Below are positions 45,826-56,684 of a stretch of 64,000 bases of DNA, in pieces. The DNA is taken from positions 1-64,000 of the forward strand of contig JAVXUO010001091.1 of NCBI GenBank assembly GCA_033065855.1, in the 5' to 3' direction. Both the position numbers and the translations under genes were made by a program. The notes under the pieces are model-generated. The model had not been told where the DNA came from and did no database searches. It saw nothing but the letters and a program-made list of their open reading frames with translations. The DNA comes from Escallonia rubra (taxonomy: Eukaryota; Streptophyta; Magnoliopsida; Escalloniales; Escalloniaceae). Every line of letters begins with the position of its first letter. Position 1 is the first letter of the stretch.

Positions 45826-46799
45826 ACAGTGAGGATAGACATTCAATCTGCTATTAAAATGAACGTCCTGACATTGAACTTCGGAAAAAACTGTTTGAAT
45901 ATAATAAACTAAAAAAGAAAGAAACATGACATCTGCATTAGAGATGACTTTTCTAAGGGTCCGATTGGTAAATGGAATTGGAATTGAAATTGGGAATTGC
46001 AATTCAATTCCAATTCTCAAGGAATTGGAATTAACTTGGAATTGAATAGAATTTGTAATTCTATTGATTGGTTAGCACAGAAAATTAGGTTGAGAATTGA
46101 AAATTGCTAAAGGAAGAAAAAAAAAACATAAAAATTGTTAAAAAATTGTAAAAAAGTGAAATTGCTTAACTAAAAATTACATTTTAAATTACTAAAGTAA
46201 AATTTGTAATTCCATTAAATTCAAATTGCTAAAGCAAAAAATATATTTTGATCACAATAGCCACAACTAATTTTATTAAGTTGCACAACAACCATTTATA
46301 GATATAAAAATATGAAATTTTTCCGAAGAAAGTCAATAAAAATCTTCACAGCACCAATTAAAATGCGAGTCACAATTTTTTCAATTCCCATAGATCAACA
46401 TCCAGTAAAAAGAACAGTTTCAAAATAGCTCCTAAAGGAATAACATCTCATATAGACAATAACAAAAAAATAGCTCCTAAAGAAATAATATTTCTGATAG
46501 GTGATTAGTCAATCATATCAAATTTGTCGTCCACGCCTAGCTTGATATTCAGCTAACATGCCCTTAACTAAATTCTCTTTAAATGTGGTCCTTTCAGTCG
46601 TAAGTCGAACAGATCTTATCACTTCCTTATCGCTCGTGTCATCTGAATTGGAGCAGCTGCTTATTTTGCATCAACCTCGACCAAATAGTTCTACCAAATA
46701 ATTCTGCACATAAGAGCAAATATATTTACCGCTACATAAAAATAGAAACTGATTTATAGAGTATAACTAAAATGAAAAAAACCAATTAACCAACATTCT

Positions 46800-47075
46800 C
46801 AAATTTTCCTACAGCAATGTTTTAGCATCATGCAAGAATAATGATCCAATCTAGGTTGAACCCTGTAAACACTAGACATGATCTCAAAGTATCTCCTTCC
46901 CTCCTCTACAAGTCCTGAATGACTACAAGCGCTTAACAAATGAGTGAAAGTGACATGATCAGGCTCCTGATCGTTGCTAACCATGAGCTCAAATTACTCG
47001 ATCCATTTTCTATAAAAAAAAGCATGCACAGCAAAACCTGCAAGCATAGCTGTCCAAGCTATCAATCCGGGTTTT
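46800..47075 (-). pseudogene. Pentatricopeptide-repeat (PPR) gene fragment, 3' part
   Basis: It reads SIAWTAMLAGFAVHA (about 47065-47020), then after a frame change and a stop FELMVSNDQEPDHVTFTH, LLSACSHSGLVEEGRRYFEI and VQPRLDHYSCMM. These are canonical motifs of plant PLS-class PPR proteins, which bind organelle RNA. The order matches the last repeats before the E motif of such a protein. It is interrupted and lacks both ends. Confidence 0.82.
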
Positions 47076-47154
47076 TAATCCCAACCCCTTCCTACCACAA
47101 CCACTTTGAACATGAACAGTAATAATAGTATAGATGATGCAGTGCGCTTTGAAC

Positions 47155-47207
47155 ATGAACAGTAATAATAGTATAGCTGTCCAAGCTATACTATTATTAC
47201 TGTTCAT
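47155..47207. repeat. Perfect 24-bp inverted repeat with 5-nt loop
   Basis: ATGAACAGTAATAATAGTAT plus AGCT (47155-47178) is exactly complementary to 47184-47207, loop GTCCA. A direct copy of the left arm begins near 47112. The minus strand reads NSNNSIAWTAI across one arm, so the hairpin grew out of PPR coding sequence. Confidence 0.95.
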
Positions 47208-47314
47208 ATATGTAGCACGTTCCTACTGTAGTCTATTATTATCCTTCCTATCACTGCATTTCTTCTCCAAGAGAATAACAAAGCCTTAAAAGAAAGTTGA
47301 ATGCAATGGATTTC

Positions 47315-48115
47315 TAGGATTTTACCGTTAGAATAGGGAGTAAAGGACCAAAAATTTCCTCAGTCATGATCAAAGAGTCTTCTGGGACATCCAGTAAAAT
47401 GGTAGGAGCTATCTTTCTGCCAAGTGTGGAAAGAAGCAAAAAATGACATGAAGTGCTTATCCCACTTAAATTACCCCCTTGAGGAACTACGCACATGCAG
47501 TAAACTAAAACTTACAGGTTGCTTTCATCTCTTTGACCTCCATGAACTATCTTACCAGAAACCTTATCGTCATCCAATAGCTTTGTCAAACGAGCAAAGT
47601 GGTTGGAACTCACAATGCGAGACAAGTCTTTTGAATTTAACTGATCATCCCCATAAAAATTCTTCAACTCAGTTTTTAAAGCATCTACCTGGAGAAGAGG
47701 TGGACAAGAAAATGGATCACCATTTACGTGTCAGAAGATAAGTTGCTTCATATGCAGGGAACCTTACCAACTTTGGAGCATAATCTTTTGTTGTTATAAT
47801 GTAATCAGGAGAAACGCAGGCTTGTCCATTGTTGCCCCCCCACTTGCCTGCAATGATACGCCTTGTTGCAACCTTTAGAATATGAGGTGATCACATAAGA
47901 TAAAATGGCAGTGATGGCACCATATGTATGAAACCATTACTAAGTTTGACAAAGGAAAAACTCTCTTTACTTGTAACTTGTAAGTTTATGTTTGAATCCA
48001 CAATAACAGGAGATTTTCCTCCAAGCTCCAACACTACAGGTGTAAGATGCTTTGCAGCGGCAGCCAACACAACCCGTCCCACTTTCCCGTTCCCTGCAAA
48101 AGTTATTTCTTCGCT
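47315..48115 (-). pseudogene. Aldehyde dehydrogenase family 3 (ALDH3) exons
   Basis: Four minus-strand exon pieces in native order. First, ITFAGNGKVGRVVLAAAAKH then VVLELGGKSPVIVDSNINLQ (about 48110-47975), containing the LELGGK region with the conserved Glu. Second, RRIIAGKWGGNNGQACVSPD then YIITTKDYAPKL (about 47873-47765), with the catalytic Cys in GQAC. Third, DALKTELKNFYGDDQLNSKD followed by SNHFARLTKLLDDDK (about 47700-47520). Fourth, KIAPTILLDVPEDSLIMTEE then IFGPLLPILTV (about 47420-47325). Intron-like gaps with splice-like borders separate them, so genomic DNA was captured, not cDNA. ALDH3 enzymes oxidise aldehydes with NAD(P); the N-terminal cofactor half and the C-terminal end are absent. 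The exons are remarkably stop-free. Confidence 0.88.
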
Positions 48116-48579
48116 ATAAATCACGACTTAGGGATCAAGTATGAATAGTCACAGTGTTTTAAGCCAATGCCTACTACAGCTAACTTGCTATTTTAACTGG
48201 CAAAGCTTATTTCAGGTAATTGACGAAATTAAAAAATAAGTCTCTTAAGTAACCACACTTTGGGGTGTCCCTTGTCATAGGAATCTCTTCCTACCTGTGG
48301 ACATATACATCCAATAACAAAATCTCTGACCATCCAACACTATCCAACAAGAAAAAATAAAAGGTGTGAGAACCCATGAAATTTACGGGGCATCGACATG
48401 CATTCTACTCCCCCACAATTTATTCTAGACCATTTCATATATTTAAAAAGCCCAACCCCTTCCTACCACAACCAGTAGCACAAGCTGAAATTATACAAGT
48501 AAGGGTAACTTCATTTGGTTCGAAAATTGTCTTTAATCTCATACTATTACTAAAACACTGATTTCACGAAAATGCGGAA

Positions 48580-48725
48580 GTTAACGAATTCCTGGATACC
48601 AAATCTTTGTCAGGCATTTCGTCGAACAGTTGGTGTGCATCTTTAGAGCATCCCTCTTTGGCATAAAGAGACACTAAACGGTCACCAATGAACCCATCTC
48701 TGTAATTCGATGACTTCACTATTTT
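48580..48725 (-). pseudogene. PPR gene fragment, 5' part
   Basis: The minus strand reads DGFIGDRLVSLYAKEGCSKD then AHQLFDEMPDKDLVSRNS, standard PPR text (xGD.LVSLYAK.G...DA.QLFDEMP..D.VS.N). The ALDH3 exons lie between this and the 3' PPR piece. A 22-bp repeat including CCCAACCCCTTCCTACCACA near 48451 recurs near 47082, close to the two PPR/ALDH borders. Confidence 0.8.
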
Positions 48726-50140
48726 GGCATGAACGACCACCATAACAAACTATCACTTCAAAATCCAAAGAGTCCACTAAATCACACTTATCCAAACACT
48801 TTGAATTTCTGCCAGTGCCAGGCAACCAAAAAGAGCAGCTCTACAATCGTTAACCCAAACTACAATCTCTGTAATTCGATGACTACACTACAATCTTTAA
48901 CCCAAACTCAAAATCAAAATCAATAACTGCTCCGGCCACACTACCAAGTAACATCACCCAAACTCAAAATCAATATCAATAACAAAGTTAAGATTTGAAA
49001 TACATAGATACATACCACAATAGCCAAATTACCGTCGCTGCCGTCAAAAAGAGTAGATCGTTGCCGCCGTCAAAGCAGCAGATCGTTGCCGCCGTCGCCG
49101 TCAAATTAGTTGATCGTAGCCACCACCGTATGCACAGTAGATTTCCGCTTCCATGGTGAGGTACAATCATAGAGAAGAGAGAATGAAGAGAAGAACTGCC
49201 GAGGTTGAATCAGAAGAACGAAGGAAAAGAAGAAGAAGGAAGAGAATGTCGGGCAGAGGCTTTGAGTGAAGACGGAGAAACGGTGACAAAATATAATGGA
49301 ATGGAATTATAACTTTGAGGTTGGGCCTTAAGAATTGGACTGTGGGCCTTAAGGTATGTTTTTAATTTCATGGAATTGGGTATGAATTGTAATTCCAATT
49401 CCAAATAAGTCGTCCAATCAGCAGAATTGTAATTCATAAGGTCCAATTCCAAAATCTAATTCAATTCCAAGGTTAATTCCGCGATCCAATCGGACCCTAG
49501 AGATCACTTGCTGTCATTAATTTAACTGTATCCCCAAACTAAGTACTCCATCAAGGTAGATCCAGAGTAAAAGGCATTGACTGGTAAAGTTTCAGTTCAG
49601 TATTAGGCTGAAGTTGAGCCATGGGGCCTCAAAACTGAACTGGACCACGAATAGCAAGGTGCGTCTTTACTCCGATCGGATATATATATGTTTATATCTA
49701 TACATATATAAAAGTACAAATGATTTTTAAACGCCCTTTTTTGATAAAAGTCTTCATAAAAAGGTTATAGGGGTGATTAGGGTATTTTTAATTTGACTTA
49801 AAATTTTCTTGGCCACAAAATACCTCTTTTGAAATGTTTTAAAAAATTAAGGATGCTTTTTACTTCTTGTAGCGTATCAAGCCTCTTTTCTCAAATTATC
49901 CTTACTAAAATATATATTCTTATTAGATTTAATGGTTGTTTTGGCACTAACCAAAAAAATGAAAAAAAAATCCAATGAAACCCCTATATATTCACACATG
50001 AACTCCTACATTCTCTCTTATTACTGAAAAAATTCTATCAAAACCTATCATCATTCACATTAAAACTAAACTATCCTAGAGCTATTACATCAAATAAAAC
50101 AACTTGCAATTAAGAGAGTTTTTGCAACCCTCTAGTCGAA

Positions 50141-50213
50141 ATGCAATAGTTTACCTTAAACTAAATTAAAATTTTCATTTTTTTTTAATTTAGTTTTAGG
50201 TAAACTATTGCAT
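50141..50213. repeat. Hairpin with 28-bp arms
   Basis: ATGCAATAGTTTACCTTAAA onward (50141-50168) is complementary to 50186-50213 at 27 of 28 positions. Partial further copies (TATGCAATAGTTTGCC, about 50268) lie downstream, so the arm has been copied more than once. Confidence 0.9.
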
Positions 50214-50699
50214 TGAACTAAATGTATGCAATACTTTAAAGTTAGCTATTGCATTAATTTAAACTATATGCAATAGTTTGCCTAAAACTAAATACATTAA
50301 TTCTAATATGGAGAAAGCAATAGATTTTTAATTTATTTCATATTGGGATATGTTGTTACAACGCTAAAGATTTGATTTATTGTGCACGTATATAAATTTT
50401 AATACATATATATCAGTGTAAGGAAGCTATAGTAAAACTAAAGTTTTCTAGAACTTTTAAAATGCATATGCAATCATGACTTTAAGAATCGCTACATCAT
50501 TTACCATTCTACTCCTAATTTTAATTTGGGATCATGGCAAATAAATAATCCTAAATTGGTATTATAGTTATTTGAATAACCAACTATGCATGATATTGGG
50601 GTGATAGGGTTAGGTGAAACTCAATTATAAAGGCTCCAATTTGTTTGAGCTCCAATAATTAATCATTTTCTTTTCCTTTTTTTTTTTTTTTTTTCTTGA

Positions 50700-51380
50700 A
50701 AAGCTCTCAACTTTTGATACGTGAGGGTTAAATGGTTAAATATTTTTTTTCTTCAAATACCCTTTTTTAAAATTAAAAGGTTTCTAAAAATTAAGGGTGT
50801 TTATGATTCTATATTACAACCTTTTTGACTAAATTTAAATATTTTGTCGCTAAAGAGCTTGAAAGATCCATCTTTTAGTGACAAAAGAGTATGACTTCCA
50901 CCAAACGGGTGTGAATCTAGCCCCACCGTATTAAAAGTTACCAATGGTTAAATGGCTAAACCTTTTTTCCTTAAAGGTACGTATTTTGAATTTATAAGGT
51001 TTACAAAAGGTAAGGGTCTTTTTTACTTTTAATGGGGTGAGGCTAAATAAATTTAAGCATTTTGTCACTAAAGAGATTAAAGGTTCACTAATGCATCTTT
51101 TAGTAAAAAAAAAAAAGAGTAGGAATTTAATTAAAAAGGCTCTAAGCATAGTCCCACCGTATAAAAATGATCCCAATCGGTTGAATAACTTAAATTTTTC
51201 CCCTTAAAATAGCCTTTTGAAATTTATAAGGTTTACAACATTAAGGTGTTTTTCACTTTTATAAGGCTAAATTATAATATTGTTATTAAATTTTAACATT
51301 TTGTTGTTGTTTTCTAAATAGTATAAATTTAACCAGAACGGAGGCGAATATAGCCCTACCATATAAGTTTGATCTTAGTC
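50700..51380 (+). repeat. Three-copy degenerate ~235-bp tandem repeat
   Basis: Each unit contains GGTTAAATGGTTAAAT or a variant, AATTTATAAGGTTTACAA, a TTTTGTCRCTAAAGAG motif, TCTTTTAGTGACAAAAGAG or a variant, and CCCCACCGTAT. Units begin near 50707, 50943 and 51178. No coding capacity. Confidence 0.7.
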
Positions 51381-52382
51381 TATGCTCATCTTTAGAGAAA
51401 ACTATCACAACTTAACATTATTTGCGTACATCAAAATCGTAAAAAAACCACCTTAATTTCCTCAACTCTTTAGAGAACCAATCCCACGTCCAAGTATTAT
51501 CATGTTCCCTTCTTATGTATTCTTTTAAGGTGGACCGCTTATTTGTACTTTACTAACTTCTGCATATGGTTGCATACCTAAATTTGCGTACATGAAAATG
51601 TGTTGATATCTACATATTCGACTAAGCCTTCTTTTTTTAGCTTTTATGATGAATTTATGTGTTGTTTGATAAATTAATTGGTTGTTATGATTTTCTTAAC
51701 TCTCAAAATCTTATGTCATTGGTAACATTTTTCTTTTTGGTTTTATTTTTACGATATAGGTCTTATTAATCGGTTAATGATTTGAGGTAGAAACTATTCT
51801 TTATGAGCTTTTGTGGAATTTGTACTAATATTATAAATGTAGTGAGTATGTATATAAGATGAAGAAGTTACGTTTATAAAAATTATTAAAATTACTTCGT
51901 TCATTGCTATTTTCTCATGTTTAATTCACACAATTCATTTCGTAGTACACGTTTTAAAAACGACACACACACACACATTTGACTTTTAGATGAGTAGGTG
52001 TAGTATTATCATAAACTTATGTTGAAAATAAAAGTCTTGTGCAAATATATGCTAAATACATGTAAAATTATACATATTATCTACTATTAAGATTAACAAA
52101 GTCACGCTAAGTAAAAGCAAAAGAGAACTTTAGAGTACACTACTACAGAATTAAAAAGAGGTAACACTACGATTAAGCATAGGTTTATACAAATTGTACT
52201 TAAAATTTGGAACTTAAGTTAGAAAATTTTGAAAAAGAACTTGTTGTGTACTTTAATTTACAAGTAAGAGAGAGATAAAAATTGTAAGGAGTAATAAGAT
52301 TAGACATTGCCAAAAGAAAACAAAAATGGAGAGGCTATTCCGACCCCAAACGATCTATTGCTGCAAAAAGGGGCCATCACTC

Positions 52383-53242
52383 GGCCATTCTCACGTGTAG
52401 TCCATGTAGTTTAAAATTGGTAAAATTAGTCCCTATACTTTTTAACTCTACTCACTGAGGTCCTTTTTCACACAGCCATTTGTTTTCAGCCGTTAATGTA
52501 CCTCCTTGGTTTCCCTCCAAAAGTAAACTAGTTGCTTCCGTCTTTCCCGCTCAAATTCACTTGAAAACACTTCCACACTCGTTGACCAACAACCCAGCCC
52601 CTAGAAGCTTTGCAACTCAGTTCATCCCAATTTTAAATAACATACCAACAAGAAGACATAAGCCAGCTTGTGGCCATAACATCGATATATGGAAGCTCGA
52701 TAAAACCTAAAAAGCAACAATGTCCTATATATATCAATACAAATTATTGTAAAGCGCATGATTAAAACAATAAAGCACCAAAAGTCTGAACAACATGCCG
52801 TACAACACAGCATTGCCCAAATTAATCATTTTTTCCTTCTTTTGCCAAGTCATGTTGCTTCGATTTTGATACTTATGGATTAAACAAAAACCCTGAAAAA
52901 AGAATGTACTCAATTCAGTCAGTAAAATCCCTAATTAACCCTTAATCGACGCTTAAGTTGATAATCAAATCCTAATTGATGCAAATGAAGCCCTAATCGT
53001 ACCTAATCTCTTGCTATTACTCACCACCGTTCAAGTCCCTCTCTGCTTTGACAAAATGTGCTATAAGGCTAATTTTGGAGGGAAATCGAGGAGGCGAAGG
53101 GACAAAAATACTCCCACCAAAAGGCACATTAACGGCTGAAAACAAACGGCGGTGTGAAAAAGGACTTCAGTGGGTAAAGTTAAAAAGTATAGGGACTCAT
53201 TTTACCAATTTTAAACTACAGGGGCTACACGTGAAAATGGCC
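52383..53242. mobile_element. Non-autonomous foldback/TIR element
   Basis: The left arm GGCCATTCTCACGTGTAG and following text (GTTTAAAATTGGTAAAAT, then AGTCCCTATACTTTTTAAC) is inverted at the right end over roughly 130-160 bp with mismatches. Right-side text continues outward (CCAAAAGTTTAGGGACCAAA), so the true right end may lie nearer 53275 and the left end may be truncated. No TSD was identified. Family uncertain, possibly Mutator-like. Interior without genes. Confidence 0.65.
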
Positions 53243-53863
53243 AAAAGTTTAGGGACCAAATGTGATTTTACCTCTAACTAATTATACCAAAAGTTCAGAA
53301 TGATGATATTTTCAACTTCAGTAAAGAGGCTTATAGAAAAAACAAAAACTTTAGAAGTGAACGATAGAAAATTAAGGAACATCCTTAAAGGTTATAACTA
53401 ATTTCAATGTTTTGAGCATCTAAAGCACCTCGCTCGGGTCATTTATATAGTCGTAAACTTTGCCGGCACAAGAAGTTCTCTCTCAAGCGAGAGACGAGCT
53501 CTTCTTCGCTTCTCCGTTGCCGACCACTTATCAGCTACCATTAATTCCAGCCACTTCCATTTAATGCACAGACCATCACTTCTTTCCACGAGTCAAATCC
53601 AGCCGTTTTTCTTCTTCATAATCATATCTTTCTTCTTCAATTAACTACCTAATTCTTACACTTCCATTACTTCTCCTTACCAGTCTCTGAAACCAATCTC
53701 TTACAAACTCTCCTACCATGGATCCTCATATACCTCCACCGCCATCACCTGTTTCTCCAAATATCTCTGCACCAAATTCCCCTAATCGCCCAAATATCCC
53801 TTTTCCACCTGCCCACCTTCGTAAAGACGTAGTGTAGTCCTTCCAGTAAATGAAACCCTAGTT

Positions 53864-55529
53864 ATGGACGCTAGGGCTTCCAAGCATCACCTTCTTCTTA
53901 GCACCATATGGGATGTCAATAAATTTAGTGCATCCAGACTTCAACGCCTTATCAATTGTCACTGGCATCTACGTGGCGATGTTAGAGTGGAGAAATTACC
54001 TAAGCTCTTCCTATTTCACTTCGATTTAGCTGTCGAGGCCGAACTGGTATTGTATAATGGACCTTGGAACTTTGAAGGTACCATTTTACTTCTGCGAGCA
54101 TGGACAGGCCATATGATTTGTGCTCAGGCCATGTTTCCTATAGTGTATTTATGGGTAAGAGTTATGCATATCCCAACTGACTGTTACTCTATGACATTGG
54201 CTGAACAAATTGGTGTTATTCTTGGTCAAGTTATACGTACTGACTGGTCTATTACTCGGGTGCGCAACACATATTCCTTCTGTATCCTTGTTCGTCTTAA
54301 TGTCTCTGAACCGTTACTTTCAGGTGTATATATTCACCTCTTGAATGGACATACTATCTGGCTTCCTTTTAAATTTGAGAAATTGTTTCAAATTTGTTTT
54401 CGTTGTGGGTGTGGAGGTCACACGGTGGACGAATGTAGAAAGGATGACGACAACATCACTGATGCTTTTCGTCACCAAATGCGCCATTTACAGGAACTAC
54501 ATCAGCTCCCACCAATGTTTGAACTGGGACAACCTATCTACACGGAAGCCATCCGTGTTATACCCAATTCAGACTTCAATCGCACTTCAAGAATTCACAT
54601 TGTTGATACTCCTGCCGGACCTGAACTGCATTACATCTTTCACATCATTTTCACCGGCAACATCCATATCGTCTTCCCCGGACTCCGACGAACCTGCTAT
54701 ATATGATACATGGAGTGATGACGTGGAGATGGACATTCATGTCGCGGATCAATCAGATAATGCTATGGAAATTGATCACCATGTTACTGATGTTCCCTCT
54801 GTTATCTTGGATGCAGATGATGAGTTTGGCACGGATAAATTTCAAGCTGAGTCAACCCCTTTGATGGATGTGCGAGTCAACTCTTCTACAGACCAAGTGG
54901 TACCTAGCCAGACCACCTTTTCCCCTCTGCCATGTGACATGTGCGCACCTCCCAACACAGCTCAAAGACCTGAATTTGGCCACATCTCTCCGAACGTGGC
55001 TTCTTTAGAACCTGGCTTCCTCAACTTGGTGACCAACTTTAAGAAAACTTGGGCCCAATCCTACTTGAAAGATCTACATCAACTTTTAGCTTTGCTAGGC
55101 ATCCAACCAATAATCTCTAATCAAATGGATTTGTTACCTCGTCCAAGTGCAAGGCCTTCTAATAAACATCCCCAAAGTGTCCCCACAACTCACACATCCC
55201 AGACCCACACTTCAAAATCTGTTGCAGGTCGTTCCCCTCCATTTTATCCTCATCAATATGGTATGGAACACCATTCTCCTCAAACTGTTCTGGATACCCC
55301 TGATCCACATTCTGAGACTTTACCATTCCCTCATAGACGGGGCAAAGAACCCATGCATGCTCCCAAACCAAACTCTCACTTACCATCCATAAACAGTCAC
55401 CCCAAACTTATGCAAGATGCAATATCTCGGCCTCCAGTACCATGCACAAGCCAGGTTCCCTTAATGGCTAACACCCTGTTACACCACCTTGATCTTTTCG
55501 TTAGCTACGGCATAGAAGTCATTAAGTAG
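53864..55529 (+). pseudogene. L1-B ORF1 (DUF4283, CCHC knuckle)
   Basis: The DUF4283 region covers residues about 5-130 of the first frame: LLLSTIWDVNKFSASRLQRL, then LFHFDLAVEAELVLYNGPWN and FPIVYLWVRVMHIP. It is followed by the CX2CX4HX4C knuckle CFRCGCGGHTVDEC (about 54391-54432). A frame change near 54640-54700 leads into a long Pro/Ser/Thr-rich tail to 55529. An earlier Met (53719, MDPHIPPPPSPVSP) lies in another frame and ends at a stop near 53836, so the true start is probably broken. The protein would bind the element RNA. Confidence 0.85.
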
Positions 55530-56684
55530 GAACCACCACTTCTCCATCTTATTGCCTCCCTTATCAGTGAGATACACACCCCTTCCAACCCCACTTCATC
55601 AATGTCAAGAGACGGTAAAAGGTTCTATGCACCAACGTTTAATGAGGCCTTTCCTGATTACATAGATCCTATGGATAGTATGTCTTCCACACAAGTAATG
55701 AATGCTATCCAAGAGGATACCCCAGAACTGGCTCCAATGGATACCAGCTACGTTATGGCACAAATCCACAAAGCGCCAATTTTCTTGCTATTGATTATCA
55801 ACGTCACGACCCATTGTTAGATAAGGCCATAAGTTCAAGCCCGTCCACCTCATCTGCTTCTACAACTTCCTCTCTGAAAAGGGCTCTAGATGATGACAAC
55901 CCTCCAACTGGCCACATAAAAAAAACTCAAGATTCTTGGACCTTTCCGCGAAATAGATTCTCCGCCACCTCCAAGTTACACCTTCTCTCCTTGTACTTTA
56001 TTTACTGTTGGGTATGTTTCATATTTTCCATACATAATTCTGTGTAAATTTTCTTTCCATTTTGCATGTTTGCCTACTCTTACATATTTCTATATCATTT
56101 GGCCGTCGTTGTGTCTTTTAACTCATTTACCTATGATCTCTAAGAGAAAACGCCTACACTTTCCTGAATCTCTAAATTATGTTAAATGACTAAGGTTTAG
56201 TTCAAAAAAACGTAAACGATTAAAAGTCATTGTTCTTAGAAAACGCGTTCAAGCTGTTCATATCTCTCATTGTTGGTTTTCTTTTGCTACCACGGTTTTT
56301 CCTGATATGTTAGCTTATGCCTTATCTACCAAGCGGAAATGGCACCTCGTTTCTGCTGCCTTAACCCATATTCCTACTAAACAGGTCCCTTGTTCCCATT
56401 CTAAACGTCTGAAAAACTCCACGAGTGCCTTCCCACATGGAGTTCTTCACTATTTTCATACTTATTTATTTTTTCTTTCTTGATGTGCATAGGCCCCTGT
56501 CTTTAGTAGCTCTTTGGTATGCTCAATTTTACAAAATATTTCTTAATCTACGGCCTTTTACTTCATTTACTAAGTGTCATAAAATAATTCCTAGACGTTT
56601 CTGCAATCAAAAGTACTATAATTTTAGTTCTTTACCTCGTGGGTTCGGGTGTTGTCCCTTCGCAACCCCTCCGTTTGTGATAAA
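55530..56684. other. L1-B inter-ORF region and ORF1 remnants
   Basis: Broken Ser/Thr-rich frames (55602-56047) probably continue the ORF1 tail. The rest to 56684 has no recognisable domain and leads to the ORF2 endonuclease. Confidence 0.5.

Larger units (their letters stand above)
45957..49497. mobile_element. TIR transposon with captured ALDH3 and PPR gene pieces (PIF/Harbinger-like ends)
   Basis: The left end GGGTCCGATTGG is inverted at the right end (CCAATCGGACCC, 49486-49497). GGAATTG-rich subterminal sequence follows at both ends. Flanking trinucleotides are TAA and TAG, a possible 3-bp TSD with one mismatch, which together with the GGG-type ends suggests PIF/Harbinger; hAT cannot be excluded. 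No transposase is present. The interior carries minus-strand gene pieces in the order PPR (48725-48580), ALDH3 (48115-47315), PPR (47075-46800). This is the DNA-transposon equivalent of a Pack-MULE. Confidence 0.72.
49498..52382. other. AT-rich intergenic DNA
   Basis: No gene is supported. It holds a hairpin (50141-50213), a degenerate tandem repeat (about 50700-51380) and A/T homopolymers. From about 51380 to 52320 I see nothing beyond AT-rich sequence with a CA microsatellite at 51963-51977. Confidence 0.6.
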
